A stretch of DNA of 64,000 bases from CAZKNF01 sp964554105 (GTDB lineage: Bacteria; Bacteroidota; Rhodothermia; Rhodothermales; VXPQ01), in contig CAZKNF010000011.1 of NCBI GenBank assembly GCA_964554105.1, forward strand, positions 1 to 64,000, read 5' to 3'. The notes under the pieces were generated by a model. That model ran no database searches. It was not told the DNA's origin and was given only the letters and a program-made list of their open reading frames with translations. Shown piece after piece: positions 38,823 to 47,984 of the stretch. Each line of letters opens with the position of its first letter. The stretch's first letter is position 1. The translations under genes were made by a program, and so were the position numbers.

Positions 38823-39775
38823 CAATTTCTCCGCACGAACAGCATGTCACGGATGGTCGCCTTCTCGAGACCCAGATGCGTCCAGCGAGCGTCCGGGGCT
38901 ATGCGGAAGACGCCGCGCCCTACCGTGCCCACCCACAGGCATCCCGGCTGCTGCGGATCGAATGCCAGCGCATGGATCGTGCGCTCCGGAAGGCCGTCAG
39001 CCCATGAGACCCACGTCGCTCCGGCATCCTCGCTGAGGAACACACCCGTCTCGTATCCGGCCGCTGCCATCCGTGCCGGCTCGGCCGGATCGAGTGCCAC
39101 GGCGTAGCACGTCGCTCGCGCAACCGATCCGCCGGCGAAGCGCCAGGTTGTGCCGCGGTCGCTGGAAATAAGCACTCCCTCATCCTCCGTGCCTGCGAGC
39201 CAGAGGTCCGGCTCGACGGCACTCTGCCGCACCGACCGAATGGCCACGCCGCGCGGACCGGCGGGACGCCACGTATCTGCACCGTCCTCGGAGACGAACA
39301 ATCCTTCCTCGCTGCCGGCGATCACGCGCCCGGACGTCCCCGAATCGACGGTGATAGACTGTATGAATGTGGCGGTCGGTGCCGGAATTCCGCTGCTGGA
39401 TTCGACCCACGACTCAGCGCGGTCATCGCTCCGGACGACGCCGTACGCGGTGGCTGCATACACCCTCTCCGGCGCATGAGGATCGATGGCAACCTCTTGA
39501 ACCTCGGTGATCTGCCAGCCCGTCGTAACCCGCCAACTGCCGCCGCCGTCCGTGCTCCGCAGGACGCCGTTGCCCGCGGCGAGATACATCGTCTCGGGAT
39601 GATCGTTCTCGACGGCGATCCCGGAGTGTCGAAGGTTGGACCATCCCAGCTGCGACCAGCGCCCGTCGCCCTCGTAGCGATGCAATCCGCTCGCAGCATT
39701 CGCCTCGCCCACGATGTACCCGCGCGTTTCGAGAACTGCGGCATAGAGCACGTGCGATGTGGCGCTGATGGTCAT
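38822..39775 (-). CDS. Asp-box beta-propeller protein B without signal peptide
   Basis: A 317-residue paralogue of the propeller encoded at 35981, with Asp-box turns STDGGGSW, SDDRAESW, SEDGADTW, SSDRGTTW and SEDAGATW, and the same opening strand pattern (A-G-L/A-V-L, G-Y-I/V-V-G, G-L-H-R). The N-terminus MTISATSHVLYAA has no signal peptide, so it should stay in the cytoplasm with toroid protein B. Cytosolic Asp-box propellers are unusual. A 96-bp spacer upstream is the largest internal gap in the operon and could hold a secondary promoter. Confidence 0.8.
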   Translation of the reverse strand: MTISATSHVLYAAVLETRGYIVGEANAASGLHRYEGDGRWSQLGWSNLRHSGIAVENDHPETMYLAAGNGVLRSTDGGGSWRVTTGWQITEVQEVAIDPHAPERVYAATAYGVVRSDDRAESWVESSSGIPAPTATFIQSITVDSGTSGRVIAGSEEGLFVSEDGADTWRPAGPRGVAIRSVRQSAVEPDLWLAGTEDEGVLISSDRGTTWRFAGGSVARATCYAVALDPAEPARMAAAGYETGVFLSEDAGATWVSWADGLPERTIHALAFDPQQPGCLWVGTVGRGVFRIAPDARWTHLGLEKATIRDMLFVRRN

Positions 39776-39871
39776 ATGCAGGTGATGAATGTCATAGGTC
39801 GTGTATGTTCGGATGTTCGTCTCTCTGTGTGTCGAATGGACTGTGCTATTTATGGGCTTGCGATGATGCTT

Positions 39872-40975
39872 CTATTTGGGGGCGTGCAGGGGTCTTTCGG
39901 CGGAGGCGCTTTCGCGTCGATCGGCGAAGGACCGGACCTGCTGCGGCGACCGTTCTGCGGCGGACCGCTGGAGGGCCTCCACCACAGCGAGCGCCTGCAG
40001 CCCGTCCCACCCGTCGATCTCCGGACGCTCCCGCGAGCGAACGGCGCGGCCGAACGCTTCCATCTGGCGAACGTAGCTTTCGCGGTCGTACTCGGTGTAA
40101 TCGAATTTCTCGGCCGGCCCGTCGCCGTGCCCGTCGGTATCTTCCGTACGGCGAAACCAGCAGCTATGCGGCGTGCAGCGCAGCGTGCCCTCCGTGCCCG
40201 CGATGCGGTACTCGAAGAGCACCTGTGTGCAATAATTGCTCACCAGAGTGCCGGTCCCACCCGACGCAAGCTCGAATGCAGCTGAAACGCTGTCGACGAC
40301 CTCCGGAGGCGTGGTTACCGACCGCGAAAAGGCATAGACTTCCCGAACCGGACCGAGCAGGTAATGCACCAGGTCGATTCCGTGTATGCCGAGCTGCATC
40401 ACGGGAAGCAGCGGACATTGATCCGGCCGCAGCCGCCATGCATCCGCGGAGAGCCGCCGCGTGCCCGCCGCGGAAAAGTGGATCTCTGCGCTGACGATCG
40501 CGCCCAGTCGGCCATCCAGAATAAACTCGCGCGCCCGCTGTGTCGCCCGGCCGAACCGCATGTTGTGACCCACCATCAGCAGACGCCCCGCATTTCCGGC
40601 GGATTCGACGATGGCGAGTCCGTCGGCGACGGTATTCGCAATCGGCTTCTCGACGAAGACATCCAGATCCGCTGCAAAGGCAGCCTCTGCCTGCGCCCGG
40701 TGCAGGTGATTGGGCGTCACGAGTACGACCGCCTCGACATCCGAGCGATCGAGTACGGCCTCGTAGGACGGCGCCGCTTCGCATCCGAAGCGTTCCGCGG
40801 ACGCCTTGAGCTCCGCCTCCGCGACGTCGAAGACGGCCACCACCTCGAGGTTCGCCGCCGATGCGGCGGCTTCCTGGATCGTCACTCCATGGCCGCCCAG
40901 TCCCACGAGGGCCGTGCGTACGGGTCCGTTCTCTATGTTTTTACTCTCTGCCAACTTCGTTTTTGGGCCGACCAA
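39872..40975 (-). CDS. Gfo/Idh/MocA-family sugar oxidoreductase
   Basis: A 367-residue oxidoreductase. The Rossmann motif is V-G-L-G-G-H-G (about 24-30), E-K-P is in F-V-E-K-P-I-A, and G-I-H-G-I-D-L-V-H-Y carries the catalytic-site His. No ATG is available near the N-terminus: TTG at 40975 or TTG at 40954 are the candidate starts, so the first residues are uncertain. It follows the sugar-phosphate-isomerase-fold gene by 6 bp, a pairing often seen where sugars are processed through 3-keto intermediates. It is distinct from the oxidoreductase at 30089. Confidence 0.88.
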   Translation of the reverse strand: MVGPKTKLAESKNIENGPVRTALVGLGGHGVTIQEAAASAANLEVVAVFDVAEAELKASAERFGCEAAPSYEAVLDRSDVEAVVLVTPNHLHRAQAEAAFAADLDVFVEKPIANTVADGLAIVESAGNAGRLLMVGHNMRFGRATQRAREFILDGRLGAIVSAEIHFSAAGTRRLSADAWRLRPDQCPLLPVMQLGIHGIDLVHYLLGPVREVYAFSRSVTTPPEVVDSVSAAFELASGGTGTLVSNYCTQVLFEYRIAGTEGTLRCTPHSCWFRRTEDTDGHGDGPAEKFDYTEYDRESYVRQMEAFGRAVRSRERPEIDGWDGLQALAVVEALQRSAAERSPQQVRSFADRRESASAERPLHAPK

Positions 40976-40981
40976 CCAGGT

Positions 40982-41794
40982 CTACCGGTTTGTCTTTTGT
41001 TTGATGATGCTCCGAACCTTATCGACGCTCTGACGTGAGCTTTCCACGAGTGGCATGCAGTGGGTTTCGACCGTCGCATGCCCCAGATCCGTTTCGTCGA
41101 TGATCCATCCCAGAATCTCCTCCCACGGCGTGGCTCCCGTGCCGACCGGACGCCACGGAGCCTTGGGATCATCGGGATAAAAGTCTTTCACGTGGATGTT
41201 GACCAGGTGCGGCCGCAGGGTCTTGAAGCTCTCATGATTGGGGCGGGCTCCACCCCAGTGTTGATTGGCGGGATCCCAGTTGATCTGCAGGGTGGGATGA
41301 TCGATTTCGGTGAGCAGGTCCACGGAACCTGCCGGTTGATCGAACCAGAAATTCGGTTCATTCTCTATGGCTACGGTCAGATCGGCGGAGGCCGCCGCTT
41401 CGGCCGCTTCCGTGAGCGCATCCATCACGAGCGTCCGGTCCTCATCGTCATCAACCCGCCGCTCGAAGCCGAACACGATCAACATCGGGGATTCGAAGCG
41501 CCGAGCCATTTCAATCGACCGCGGCAGTACCTCGTCGATTTCCTGTCGGATGGTCCGTCGATCCGAAACATTCCCCTTGAAGATGCCCGGCGACACGGCG
41601 GTGATGCGGCTTCCGGAACGCATGATCTCCTCCACGAGGCCTACTTCGTCTGTGGTGAAGTAGGGGAAACGCCGCTCACCGCCTTCGCGAAGCTCGAAGA
41701 GGGTGAGTCCCCAGGATCGGGCGGTCTCCAGCGCATCGGCCAGATTCCGGGAGACCTCGTCCGTCACAATTCCGATATCGAGCGTTCTACTCAT
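40982..41794 (-). CDS. Sugar phosphate isomerase/epimerase-fold protein (AP endonuclease family 2)
   Basis: A 270-residue TIM-barrel protein of the xylose-isomerase-like superfamily. Likely metal ligands are in A-I-E-N-E-P-N (Glu), I-N-W-D-P-A-N-Q-H (Asp, His), V-N-I-H-V-K-D (His) and A-T-V-E-T-H (Glu). The start at 41794 (MSRTLDIG) overlaps the stop of the sugar-binding-protein gene by 8 bp; the frame is open further upstream within that gene. Paired with the oxidoreductase downstream, it probably isomerises or epimerises a keto-sugar, or acts in 3-keto-glycoside cleavage. The substrate is not known. Confidence 0.87.
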   Translation of the reverse strand: MSRTLDIGIVTDEVSRNLADALETARSWGLTLFELREGGERRFPYFTTDEVGLVEEIMRSGSRITAVSPGIFKGNVSDRRTIRQEIDEVLPRSIEMARRFESPMLIVFGFERRVDDDEDRTLVMDALTEAAEAAASADLTVAIENEPNFWFDQPAGSVDLLTEIDHPTLQINWDPANQHWGGARPNHESFKTLRPHLVNIHVKDFYPDDPKAPWRPVGTGATPWEEILGWIIDETDLGHATVETHCMPLVESSRQSVDKVRSIIKQKTNR

Positions 41795-43112
41795 TGTCCA
41801 CCTGCGCAATACGTTCGCGATTGGGGGCCAGAATGGCGTTGATGTCGTTCTCGGCACGCTCCAGCATCTCTACGCCGTCCAGCCGGCCATAGGCGAGCCG
41901 CTCGATGTAGGCGCCGAGCAGATCGGTCGCCCGGGTGTACCCCGGGAATTTGTAGGGTGGAGCGACTTCCTGATCCAGGAACACGCTCACATGCGGATCC
42001 TCGCTGAACTTCGGCTGGCTCGCAACCGATTTCATGACCGGCAGGATGCCTCCGATATCCATATAGCGCGTGTAGGCCTCATCATCCATCAAGAACTTGA
42101 CCCACTCCCACGCGGCGTCCTGGTGCGGCGAGTCGCGGCTCACTGACCACACGTACGAGGCGCCGAAACTGACGGACCTTTCGCGGGCCGGCACGGGCGC
42201 GACGCCGAAGTCGACCGCAGGATAATTTTCTTCCAGCCACCGGATCACGTGCATCTCCCGCAGGAACATGGCGACGCGACCCTGTCCGAATCCCTGCTGA
42301 TCACCGTCGTGATCGACCGCATCGATGTTTTTGTCGAAGAGGACGGTTTCATAAAATGCGACCGCCTCCCTTCCGGCTTCGGTGTTGAGGGTCGCGCGCG
42401 TGCCTTCGTCGTCGAACGGCCTTCCCCCCGCCGAACTCAGAAAGGTGAACCATTTCTCCGCCGTCCCCGGCTTGTAGCCCGTCTTTCGAAGTGATAGCCC
42501 TGCCCGCAGAACCCGGCCGTCGGTGTCCCGCACCGTCAGCCTGTCGGCATATTCGAGCAGCTCGTTCCATGTCTCGGGTGGACGATCGGGATCCAGGCCC
42601 GCCTCGCGAAACATGTCCCTGTTGTAGAATAGCGCCTGCCACGCCGCATCACCGGCGATGCCGTAACAGGTATCCGCATAATATGGAGCCTGGCGGAGCA
42701 TGTCGTTAAGCGCGTTTTCCTGAACCATCCGTTCGATCTCCGCCGGGGCCGGCGAGAGCAGTCCCAGCCGGGCATATTCTCCGGTGACGACCTCCGAGGC
42801 GACGAACACGTCCGGCTCCTTGCCGCTGCTGAATCGGAGCCTCAATTTGATTTCGAAATCCTTCAGGGAGCTGCCCGGAAACTGCTCGATGACGATGTCG
42901 ACATCCGGACGCGCGGCTTCGAAGGCTTCTTCCGCCCATCGGTAGAACTCGACCTGACGCGTGCTGATCAGCAGCATGTACACGCGCACGACCTGCCGCC
43001 CGTCGGGCCCGAAGCTGTCGCCGGAGGGCCGACACGCGCCGAACGCAACAGCGACGGCCAGCGCGAGGCCGGCGCTCATCAGCCAGGATATGCGCGCGTT
43101 CGATCGGTTCAT
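41787..43112 (-). CDS. Sugar ABC transporter substrate-binding lipoprotein
   Basis: A 441-residue extracytoplasmic solute-binding protein of the MalE/UgpB cluster with a lipobox F-G-A-C (Cys about residue 27). Typical features are Y-x(n)-F-E-A-x-x-P-D-V-D-I at the N-terminus, F-Y-N-R-D-M-F-R-E-A-G-L-D in the middle, P-P-E-T-W-N-E-L and the V-A-M-F repeat. It lies 12 bp after the MalG-like permease. A close paralogue is encoded at 55779. It delivers oligosaccharides produced by the locus to the membrane permeases. Confidence 0.92.
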   Translation of the reverse strand: MNRSNARISWLMSAGLALAVAVAFGACRPSGDSFGPDGRQVVRVYMLLISTRQVEFYRWAEEAFEAARPDVDIVIEQFPGSSLKDFEIKLRLRFSSGKEPDVFVASEVVTGEYARLGLLSPAPAEIERMVQENALNDMLRQAPYYADTCYGIAGDAAWQALFYNRDMFREAGLDPDRPPETWNELLEYADRLTVRDTDGRVLRAGLSLRKTGYKPGTAEKWFTFLSSAGGRPFDDEGTRATLNTEAGREAVAFYETVLFDKNIDAVDHDGDQQGFGQGRVAMFLREMHVIRWLEENYPAVDFGVAPVPARERSVSFGASYVWSVSRDSPHQDAAWEWVKFLMDDEAYTRYMDIGGILPVMKSVASQPKFSEDPHVSVFLDQEVAPPYKFPGYTRATDLLGAYIERLAYGRLDGVEMLERAENDINAILAPNRERIAQVDNE

Positions 43113-43124
43113 TTGGGGGGATGA

Positions 43125-44081
43125 TTATCCTTTCAATCCCGTCATCGTCACGCCGCGGATAAACTGCCGCTGCATGAACAGGAAGAATATGATGATGGGC
43201 ACCACGGCGATCGTCGAGGCGGCCATCATTTTTACGTACTCCGGATTGTGGATGTCGGAGAAGCCCAGGATGCCGACCTCGATCGGCTTGAGTACCTCCG
43301 TATTGATCACGATGAGCGGCCAGAGGAAGTCGCTCCACGACCACATGAACAGGAAGATGCTGTAGGCGGCGAGCGTCGGACGAATGAGCGGAAGCACCAC
43401 GCTCAGATACGTCCGGAACGGCCCGCACCCGTCGATGCGCGCCGCATCGAGCAGGTCGTCCGGGATGCTGATGATCGTCTGGCGAAACAGAAAGATGCCG
43501 AAGGGCTCCATCAGGGCGACGACGACGACGGCCCAGTAGGTATCGACCCAGCCGAAATCCACCATCATGTCGTAGAGCGTCAGCATCTTCACCTGAAACG
43601 GAACCATCATGGTCACGATGATGGCCGCGAATATGAATCCGCGTCCCGGAAATTTCATCTTGGCGAAGACGAACCCGGCCAGCGAGCAGAAGAAGAGGCT
43701 CGGCAGCATGCGCAGCGCCGTGTAGATGCCGCTGTTGAGATAATACCGGAGCATCGGCCGCTCGGTAAACACAGCCTCGTAGGCGGACCAGGTGAGCGGA
43801 TCCGGGAGAAGGTTGCGCAGCACGGCGCCGAGCCGGCGTGGCGTCTCGAAGAAGGCCTCCGCGTCGGCGGGCGTCTTCAACGAGGTGAGCGCCATCCAGA
43901 TCAGCGGGCCGACCATCACGATCGACCCGATGATGAGCACGGTGTGGACGAGTACGCGGGACGGCGCCGGGAGATATCGCTTCCATTGCCCGCCGCCACC
44001 GGGGACGTCCTGCTGCGGCGCAGGTACCGCCTCGCTGACGGTCCCTGGCTGTGGAGGCGGCTCTGGGGGAATCGATGACAT
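43125..44081 (-). CDS. Sugar ABC transporter permease (MalG-like)
   Basis: A 318-residue inner-membrane permease with a proline-rich cytoplasmic N-terminus (about 40 residues), six transmembrane segments and the EAA loop in A-A-R-I-D-G-C-G-P-F-R-T-Y-L-S-V-V-L-P (about 228-245), which contacts the ATPase. It pairs with the MalF-like permease at 45499, from which it is separated by the PLP-enzyme gene. No ATPase gene occurs in the window. Confidence 0.92.
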   Translation of the reverse strand: MSSIPPEPPPQPGTVSEAVPAPQQDVPGGGGQWKRYLPAPSRVLVHTVLIIGSIVMVGPLIWMALTSLKTPADAEAFFETPRRLGAVLRNLLPDPLTWSAYEAVFTERPMLRYYLNSGIYTALRMLPSLFFCSLAGFVFAKMKFPGRGFIFAAIIVTMMVPFQVKMLTLYDMMVDFGWVDTYWAVVVVALMEPFGIFLFRQTIISIPDDLLDAARIDGCGPFRTYLSVVLPLIRPTLAAYSIFLFMWSWSDFLWPLIVINTEVLKPIEVGILGFSDIHNPEYVKMMAASTIAVVPIIIFFLFMQRQFIRGVTMTGLKG

Positions 44082-44105
44082 ATAAAGTAGTCGGAAACGT
44101 CACGT

Positions 44106-45455
44106 TCAGGAGGCGAGGGCGTCGCGGGTGGCTTCGGCGACTCGATCACAGTCCGCCCGGCTGTTGAATACGTGGGTCGACACGCGGACGGCGTCGATCC
44201 CGCGTTCGCTGACGATGCGGCACCGAAGCTGCCATTCGTTTGTGAGGAAGGCATAAAGCTCGTCGTACGGCATCGCGTCGGCTTTGAACGTCGTCATTGA
44301 ACCTGACAGCGAGGGATCGGACGGCGTCAGCACCTCTACACCCGGAATTTCGTGAAGGGCCGCCTGGAGATACTGCGCCAGTTCGCGGCCGTATCGTGCG
44401 ACCCGCTCCATGCCGATCGATTCAAGAAAGTCGACCGCGGCAACGATGCCGATAATCGATGCGGCGTCGCGCGTGCCGGGCTCGTAACGCTGTGCAGTCG
44501 GATTGTATCGGAACTCGTCGGGAAGCTCGTATTCCGCTTCAGAGTAGGCGCCGGCCTCGGTGGGCATCACCTCGTCGAGACGCTCCTCGCGGACGATCAG
44601 AATGCCGGTTCCATGCGGCGCTCCCATCCATTTGTGCCCGCTCGTGGCGTACGAATCGCATCCGATGCTGTGCACGTCGACCGGAAACATCCCCGCCGAC
44701 TGCGCGCCGTCGATATGGAACCAGATGCCCCGGTCGCGGGCCATGGAAGCGATCGCCTCGACGGGCAGGCGGATCCCGGTAGGCGCGGTGACGTGGCTAA
44801 CCTGAATCACTCTCGTGCGCGGCGTGATGAGCGCCTCGATCCGCTCCAGATTGCCCGCCTCGCTGGTCGGGTCGGGTTCGAAAATACGGACCTTTAGTCC
44901 GTGCTGCTTCTGGCGGTTCAACCACGGAATCGAGCCGCCGGGATGGGCATGCGATTCGAAAATCACCTCGTCCCCTTCCCGTAGGAAGGTCAATCCGGAT
45001 GCGACTGTCGAATTGGCTTCGGTCGCATTGCGCATGAACGCCACTTCCGACGGGAGGGCGCCGAGAAACGCCGCGACCGGCGTCCGTGCTTCATCGATGT
45101 GATGGTGTCCGTGCTCGGAGATGGACTGGAACTCCAGCACGCTCCTGTGCACGGCATCCAGCACCGGGTACGGAGCGGGGCCGAGCCCGCCGGTATTCAG
45201 ATAGGTTCGCTCGTGGGTCAGCGGATACTGGTCCCGAACCAGATCCCAAAAATCGTCGTCGTCGACGTACCGCGGCGGCCACGCAGGCCGCTCCGTATCC
45301 GATACCACCGCATCGGTGGATGCGGCGCCGGCAGAATTCCGAGCGTCAGCATTCCCCGCCGGTGCCGCATCGCGCTCCGACCCAGCGACCGACCAGAGGC
45401 CCAGGCCGACGGAGCCGTGAACCGCCCGATTAAGAAATCGACGACGCGTGTTCAT
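44106..45455 (-). CDS. Tat-exported class V aminotransferase-fold PLP enzyme
   Basis: A 449-residue PLP-dependent enzyme of the isopenicillin-N-epimerase/cysteine-desulfurase-like class V group. The N-terminus T-R-R-R-F-L-N followed by a hydrophobic stretch is a good twin-arginine signal, so the folded holoenzyme should be exported. The PLP Lys is in S-G-H-K-W-M-G, the Asp partner in H-I-D-G-A-Q-S, and the aromatic/His region in S-H-A-H-P-G-G. AGAGAGG lies about 9 nt before the ATG at 45455. Its gene lies between the two permease genes, which is unusual. The substrate (an amino acid or aminosugar derivative in the periplasm) is unknown. Confidence 0.85.
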   Translation of the reverse strand: MNTRRRFLNRAVHGSVGLGLWSVAGSERDAAPAGNADARNSAGAASTDAVVSDTERPAWPPRYVDDDDFWDLVRDQYPLTHERTYLNTGGLGPAPYPVLDAVHRSVLEFQSISEHGHHHIDEARTPVAAFLGALPSEVAFMRNATEANSTVASGLTFLREGDEVIFESHAHPGGSIPWLNRQKQHGLKVRIFEPDPTSEAGNLERIEALITPRTRVIQVSHVTAPTGIRLPVEAIASMARDRGIWFHIDGAQSAGMFPVDVHSIGCDSYATSGHKWMGAPHGTGILIVREERLDEVMPTEAGAYSEAEYELPDEFRYNPTAQRYEPGTRDAASIIGIVAAVDFLESIGMERVARYGRELAQYLQAALHEIPGVEVLTPSDPSLSGSMTTFKADAMPYDELYAFLTNEWQLRCRIVSERGIDAVRVSTHVFNSRADCDRVAEATRDALAS

Positions 45456-45498
45456 CCAGATAGCCTCTCTCAACTCGAAAATCTCAACTCTGACGAAA

Positions 45499-46455
45499 TC
45501 ACGCCGCAGCCGCCACCGAATCCCTGCCCACACGCATCTGCACGTATGTGAAGAGGGCCACTATCAGCAGGAGAATCACCGCAGCCGCGGACGCATAACC
45601 CATCTCGTCATATTGGATGCCCTGTTCGTATATGTGATACACCATCGTGCGCGTGGCATTTATGGGTCCGCCCTGCGTCATGGCCAGGACGATCGTAAAT
45701 ACCTGGAACGATCGGATAACCGCCGTTATGCAGACCAGTACGAAAATGGGCTTGAGCTGTGGGAACGTAATGAAGCGGAAGTTCTGCATGGCCGACGCGC
45801 CGTCCATGCCGGAGACCTCGTAGTATTCCTCCGGGATCGCCTGCAGTGCGGCGGCGAACAGAATCAAGTCGAATCCGAGATTCTTCCATATCGTCAACGC
45901 CATGAGCGAAGGCAATGCGAGCGTCTCGCTGAGAAGCCACGCCTGCGGTTCGAGCCCGACGAACGTGAGCATGAAGTTCAGCAGGCCGTTCGAGGCGTAG
46001 AGCCACCGGAAAATCATCGATGTCGCCAGCAGCGACGTCACTACGGGGATGAAGTACAGGGTTCTGTAGATCTTCGCCCATCTACCGGTTTGCTCGACGA
46101 GAATCGCAAAAAGCAGCGCGAGCGCCACCCCTATGACGACCACCACTCCCACGAAAAGCAGCGTGTTCCAGAGCGCCGAGACGAAGAGCGGATCCTGGAA
46201 CTGCCGGACGTAATTATCCAGACCGATCCAGGGGGTCACGCGCCTCAAGAGCCCGTATTCCAAAAAGCTGATAACGATGCTTTTCAGAATCGGGTAGTAT
46301 TGAAAGACGGCAAAGAACGCCAGCACCGGCAGCAAAAGCAGGTACGCAGATCGGGCCTCGCTGGAGAGGCTTCGTATGTTCAAGGACCCGCTAAGCAAAG
46401 GTATATTTAATCTCGACGCGCGCCGCTCCCCTGACACTTCCCTGCGCTCCGGCAT
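45499..46455 (-). CDS. Sugar ABC transporter permease (MalF-like)
   Basis: A 318-residue inner-membrane permease with six transmembrane segments and the EAA loop in V-S-G-M-D-G-A-S-A-M-Q-N-F-R-F-I-T-F-P. The start at 46455 is fixed by GAGGAG 7 nt upstream; it overlaps the 3' end of the glycosidase gene by 65 bp, so the two are likely coupled. It works with the MalG-like permease (43125) and a binding lipoprotein (41787). The ATPase must be supplied by a shared MsiK/MalK-type protein from elsewhere. Confidence 0.92.
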   Translation of the reverse strand: MPERREVSGERRASRLNIPLLSGSLNIRSLSSEARSAYLLLLPVLAFFAVFQYYPILKSIVISFLEYGLLRRVTPWIGLDNYVRQFQDPLFVSALWNTLLFVGVVVVIGVALALLFAILVEQTGRWAKIYRTLYFIPVVTSLLATSMIFRWLYASNGLLNFMLTFVGLEPQAWLLSETLALPSLMALTIWKNLGFDLILFAAALQAIPEEYYEVSGMDGASAMQNFRFITFPQLKPIFVLVCITAVIRSFQVFTIVLAMTQGGPINATRTMVYHIYEQGIQYDEMGYASAAAVILLLIVALFTYVQMRVGRDSVAAAA

Positions 46456-47977
46456 ATAAACTCTCCTCGACCCGGCTCTCCTCCAGGGCAGTCTCCCGAC
46501 CGTCCCACTGCATCCGCTCGGCACGTGCGCCTTCGGGCAGCAGGACGAGGAGCTCGACGTCGGCGTCGCTCGCTCGAAGGTCGAGCTCGATGCGCTTGCT
46601 CTCGGTATGATGATCGAACGTGTAGCCGAAGCCGGAGCCGGAGTCAGCATAACTCACGTCGATGCGCGCCGTCTCTTCCTCGGTCGCCGACCAGCGCGGC
46701 GCACATCGCACGCGGCGGAAGGAATGATCCAGGTCCGTGATCCCGCACAGGCCCTCGACGAAGGCGTAGAGCATTGCCGAAGAGCCCCATCCGTCCGTGG
46801 GCGTCGCCTCAGGGCTGGTGCTGGCTTCGTCGGTCGACGGGGTGCCGTCCGGAAAATACCAGAGATACGTTTCGCCGCTGCGTGCGATCATGTCGGCGTA
46901 GCGCTGCAGCGTCTCGACTCCGTACTGCTCGAACCCGTGGTCGAAGGCTGCACGTGCGAGCTCGCCGCCCACAAGCGGAAGGATGCCCCCGTTCACGTAC
47001 GCACCGCCCTTAAGCTTTTCATCCCCGAATATGCCGTCGGGAAACGGCGGATCGATGCTGAACCATTCGGCGAATGCCCCGACCGCCTCACCCCGTCGTC
47101 GGTATTCGCGAAGGATGGCCACGGCGGTCTCATGCGTGGCCAGACCCCGGTTCACGGCCATCGGATTGCTCAGGCTCAGCTGCTCACCTTCATCCACTCC
47201 CGCGATCGTCACCGGCGTGAGCTTGTGGAAGTGCGTGTAGAAGCGCCCGTTAAATAGCAATGTGTTGGCCTGCTCCCGCACCTCCCCTGCCACGCTGCTC
47301 CAGTGATCGGCACGGTCGGCGCGCCCGACGACGCGGCACATGCGGCTCAACAGCGCCGCTGCTTCGTAAAAGCCGCTGTTGTCGCCGTGCATGATGCCCC
47401 AGTAGGTATCGTCCGTAACCTCGAAATTGAGCCACGGCGCACGGCCCGCCGTATAGTCAAAGTCCCACGTGTCGATGGTGTAGGGACGTTTGATGAGCCG
47501 GTGCTCTTCGTCCCACCGCCACGGATGCGTCATGCTGTAAGTGAGCGCACCCTCCAACGCCGGAATCAGATCATCCAGCCACTCGGTCGCTCCCGATGCC
47601 TGCCAGGCAAGATAGGCCGCCTTGACGAATCGATACTCGACGTCGGCTTCGACCGGTACGCGGACCCATTTCTCCCAGTTTTCCCGTTCACACGGCTTCT
47701 TCTCGGGGTAGGTCGTTACGTAGTCGAAAACGCGGCCGCTCGTCGCCTGCGTCGAGGCGAAAGCGGAGACGGCGCTCCGCACGTCAGGTAGGACGTACTT
47801 GCCTCCGCGGAGTATATCGGAATGATCACGAATCCATAGGGCCGGTGTATCCGGACTCCGATAACCCTGAACGGGCGACCCATCGAGCACCAGGTCGATT
47901 ACGTCTGCATCCAGAAAAGCGAGAATTTGCCGGCAAAAAGCACCCCATCTCCCTGAAGTCGTTTCTACGTTCAGCAC
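46391..47977 (-). CDS. (alpha/alpha)6-barrel glycoside hydrolase, family uncertain
   Basis: A 528-residue protein resembling six-hairpin glycosidases of the GH63/GH15/GH78 type. Characteristic stretches are PALWIRDHSDILRGGKYV (about 45-62), DTWDFDYTAG, NGGILPLVGGELARAA and GWGSSAMLYAFVEGLCG near the C-terminal end of the barrel, followed by a small beta domain. There is no signal peptide and the start is a GTG 7 bp after the PorV-like gene, so it is cytoplasmic. With a rhamnose pathway downstream, an alpha-L-rhamnosidase or related activity is plausible, but the catalytic acids cannot be assigned safely by eye. Confidence 0.75.
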   Translation of the reverse strand: MLNVETTSGRWGAFCRQILAFLDADVIDLVLDGSPVQGYRSPDTPALWIRDHSDILRGGKYVLPDVRSAVSAFASTQATSGRVFDYVTTYPEKKPCERENWEKWVRVPVEADVEYRFVKAAYLAWQASGATEWLDDLIPALEGALTYSMTHPWRWDEEHRLIKRPYTIDTWDFDYTAGRAPWLNFEVTDDTYWGIMHGDNSGFYEAAALLSRMCRVVGRADRADHWSSVAGEVREQANTLLFNGRFYTHFHKLTPVTIAGVDEGEQLSLSNPMAVNRGLATHETAVAILREYRRRGEAVGAFAEWFSIDPPFPDGIFGDEKLKGGAYVNGGILPLVGGELARAAFDHGFEQYGVETLQRYADMIARSGETYLWYFPDGTPSTDEASTSPEATPTDGWGSSAMLYAFVEGLCGITDLDHSFRRVRCAPRWSATEEETARIDVSYADSGSGFGYTFDHHTESKRIELDLRASDADVELLVLLPEGARAERMQWDGRETALEESRVEESLYAGAQGSVRGAARVEIKYTFA

Positions 47978-47984
47978 GTCGGCC

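Noticed and set aside
35981..39775. Possibility that the propellers are sialidases or exo-glycosidases
   Set aside because: Asp-box turns are clear, but I could not find the Arg triad, Tyr and Glu set expected of sialidases, so only a propeller fold is claimed.
42706..44103. A 465-codon frame overlapping the MalG-like permease and binding-protein genes on the same strand
   Set aside because: It is an out-of-frame shadow, Arg-rich and without hydrophobic helices, covering two well-defined transporter genes.
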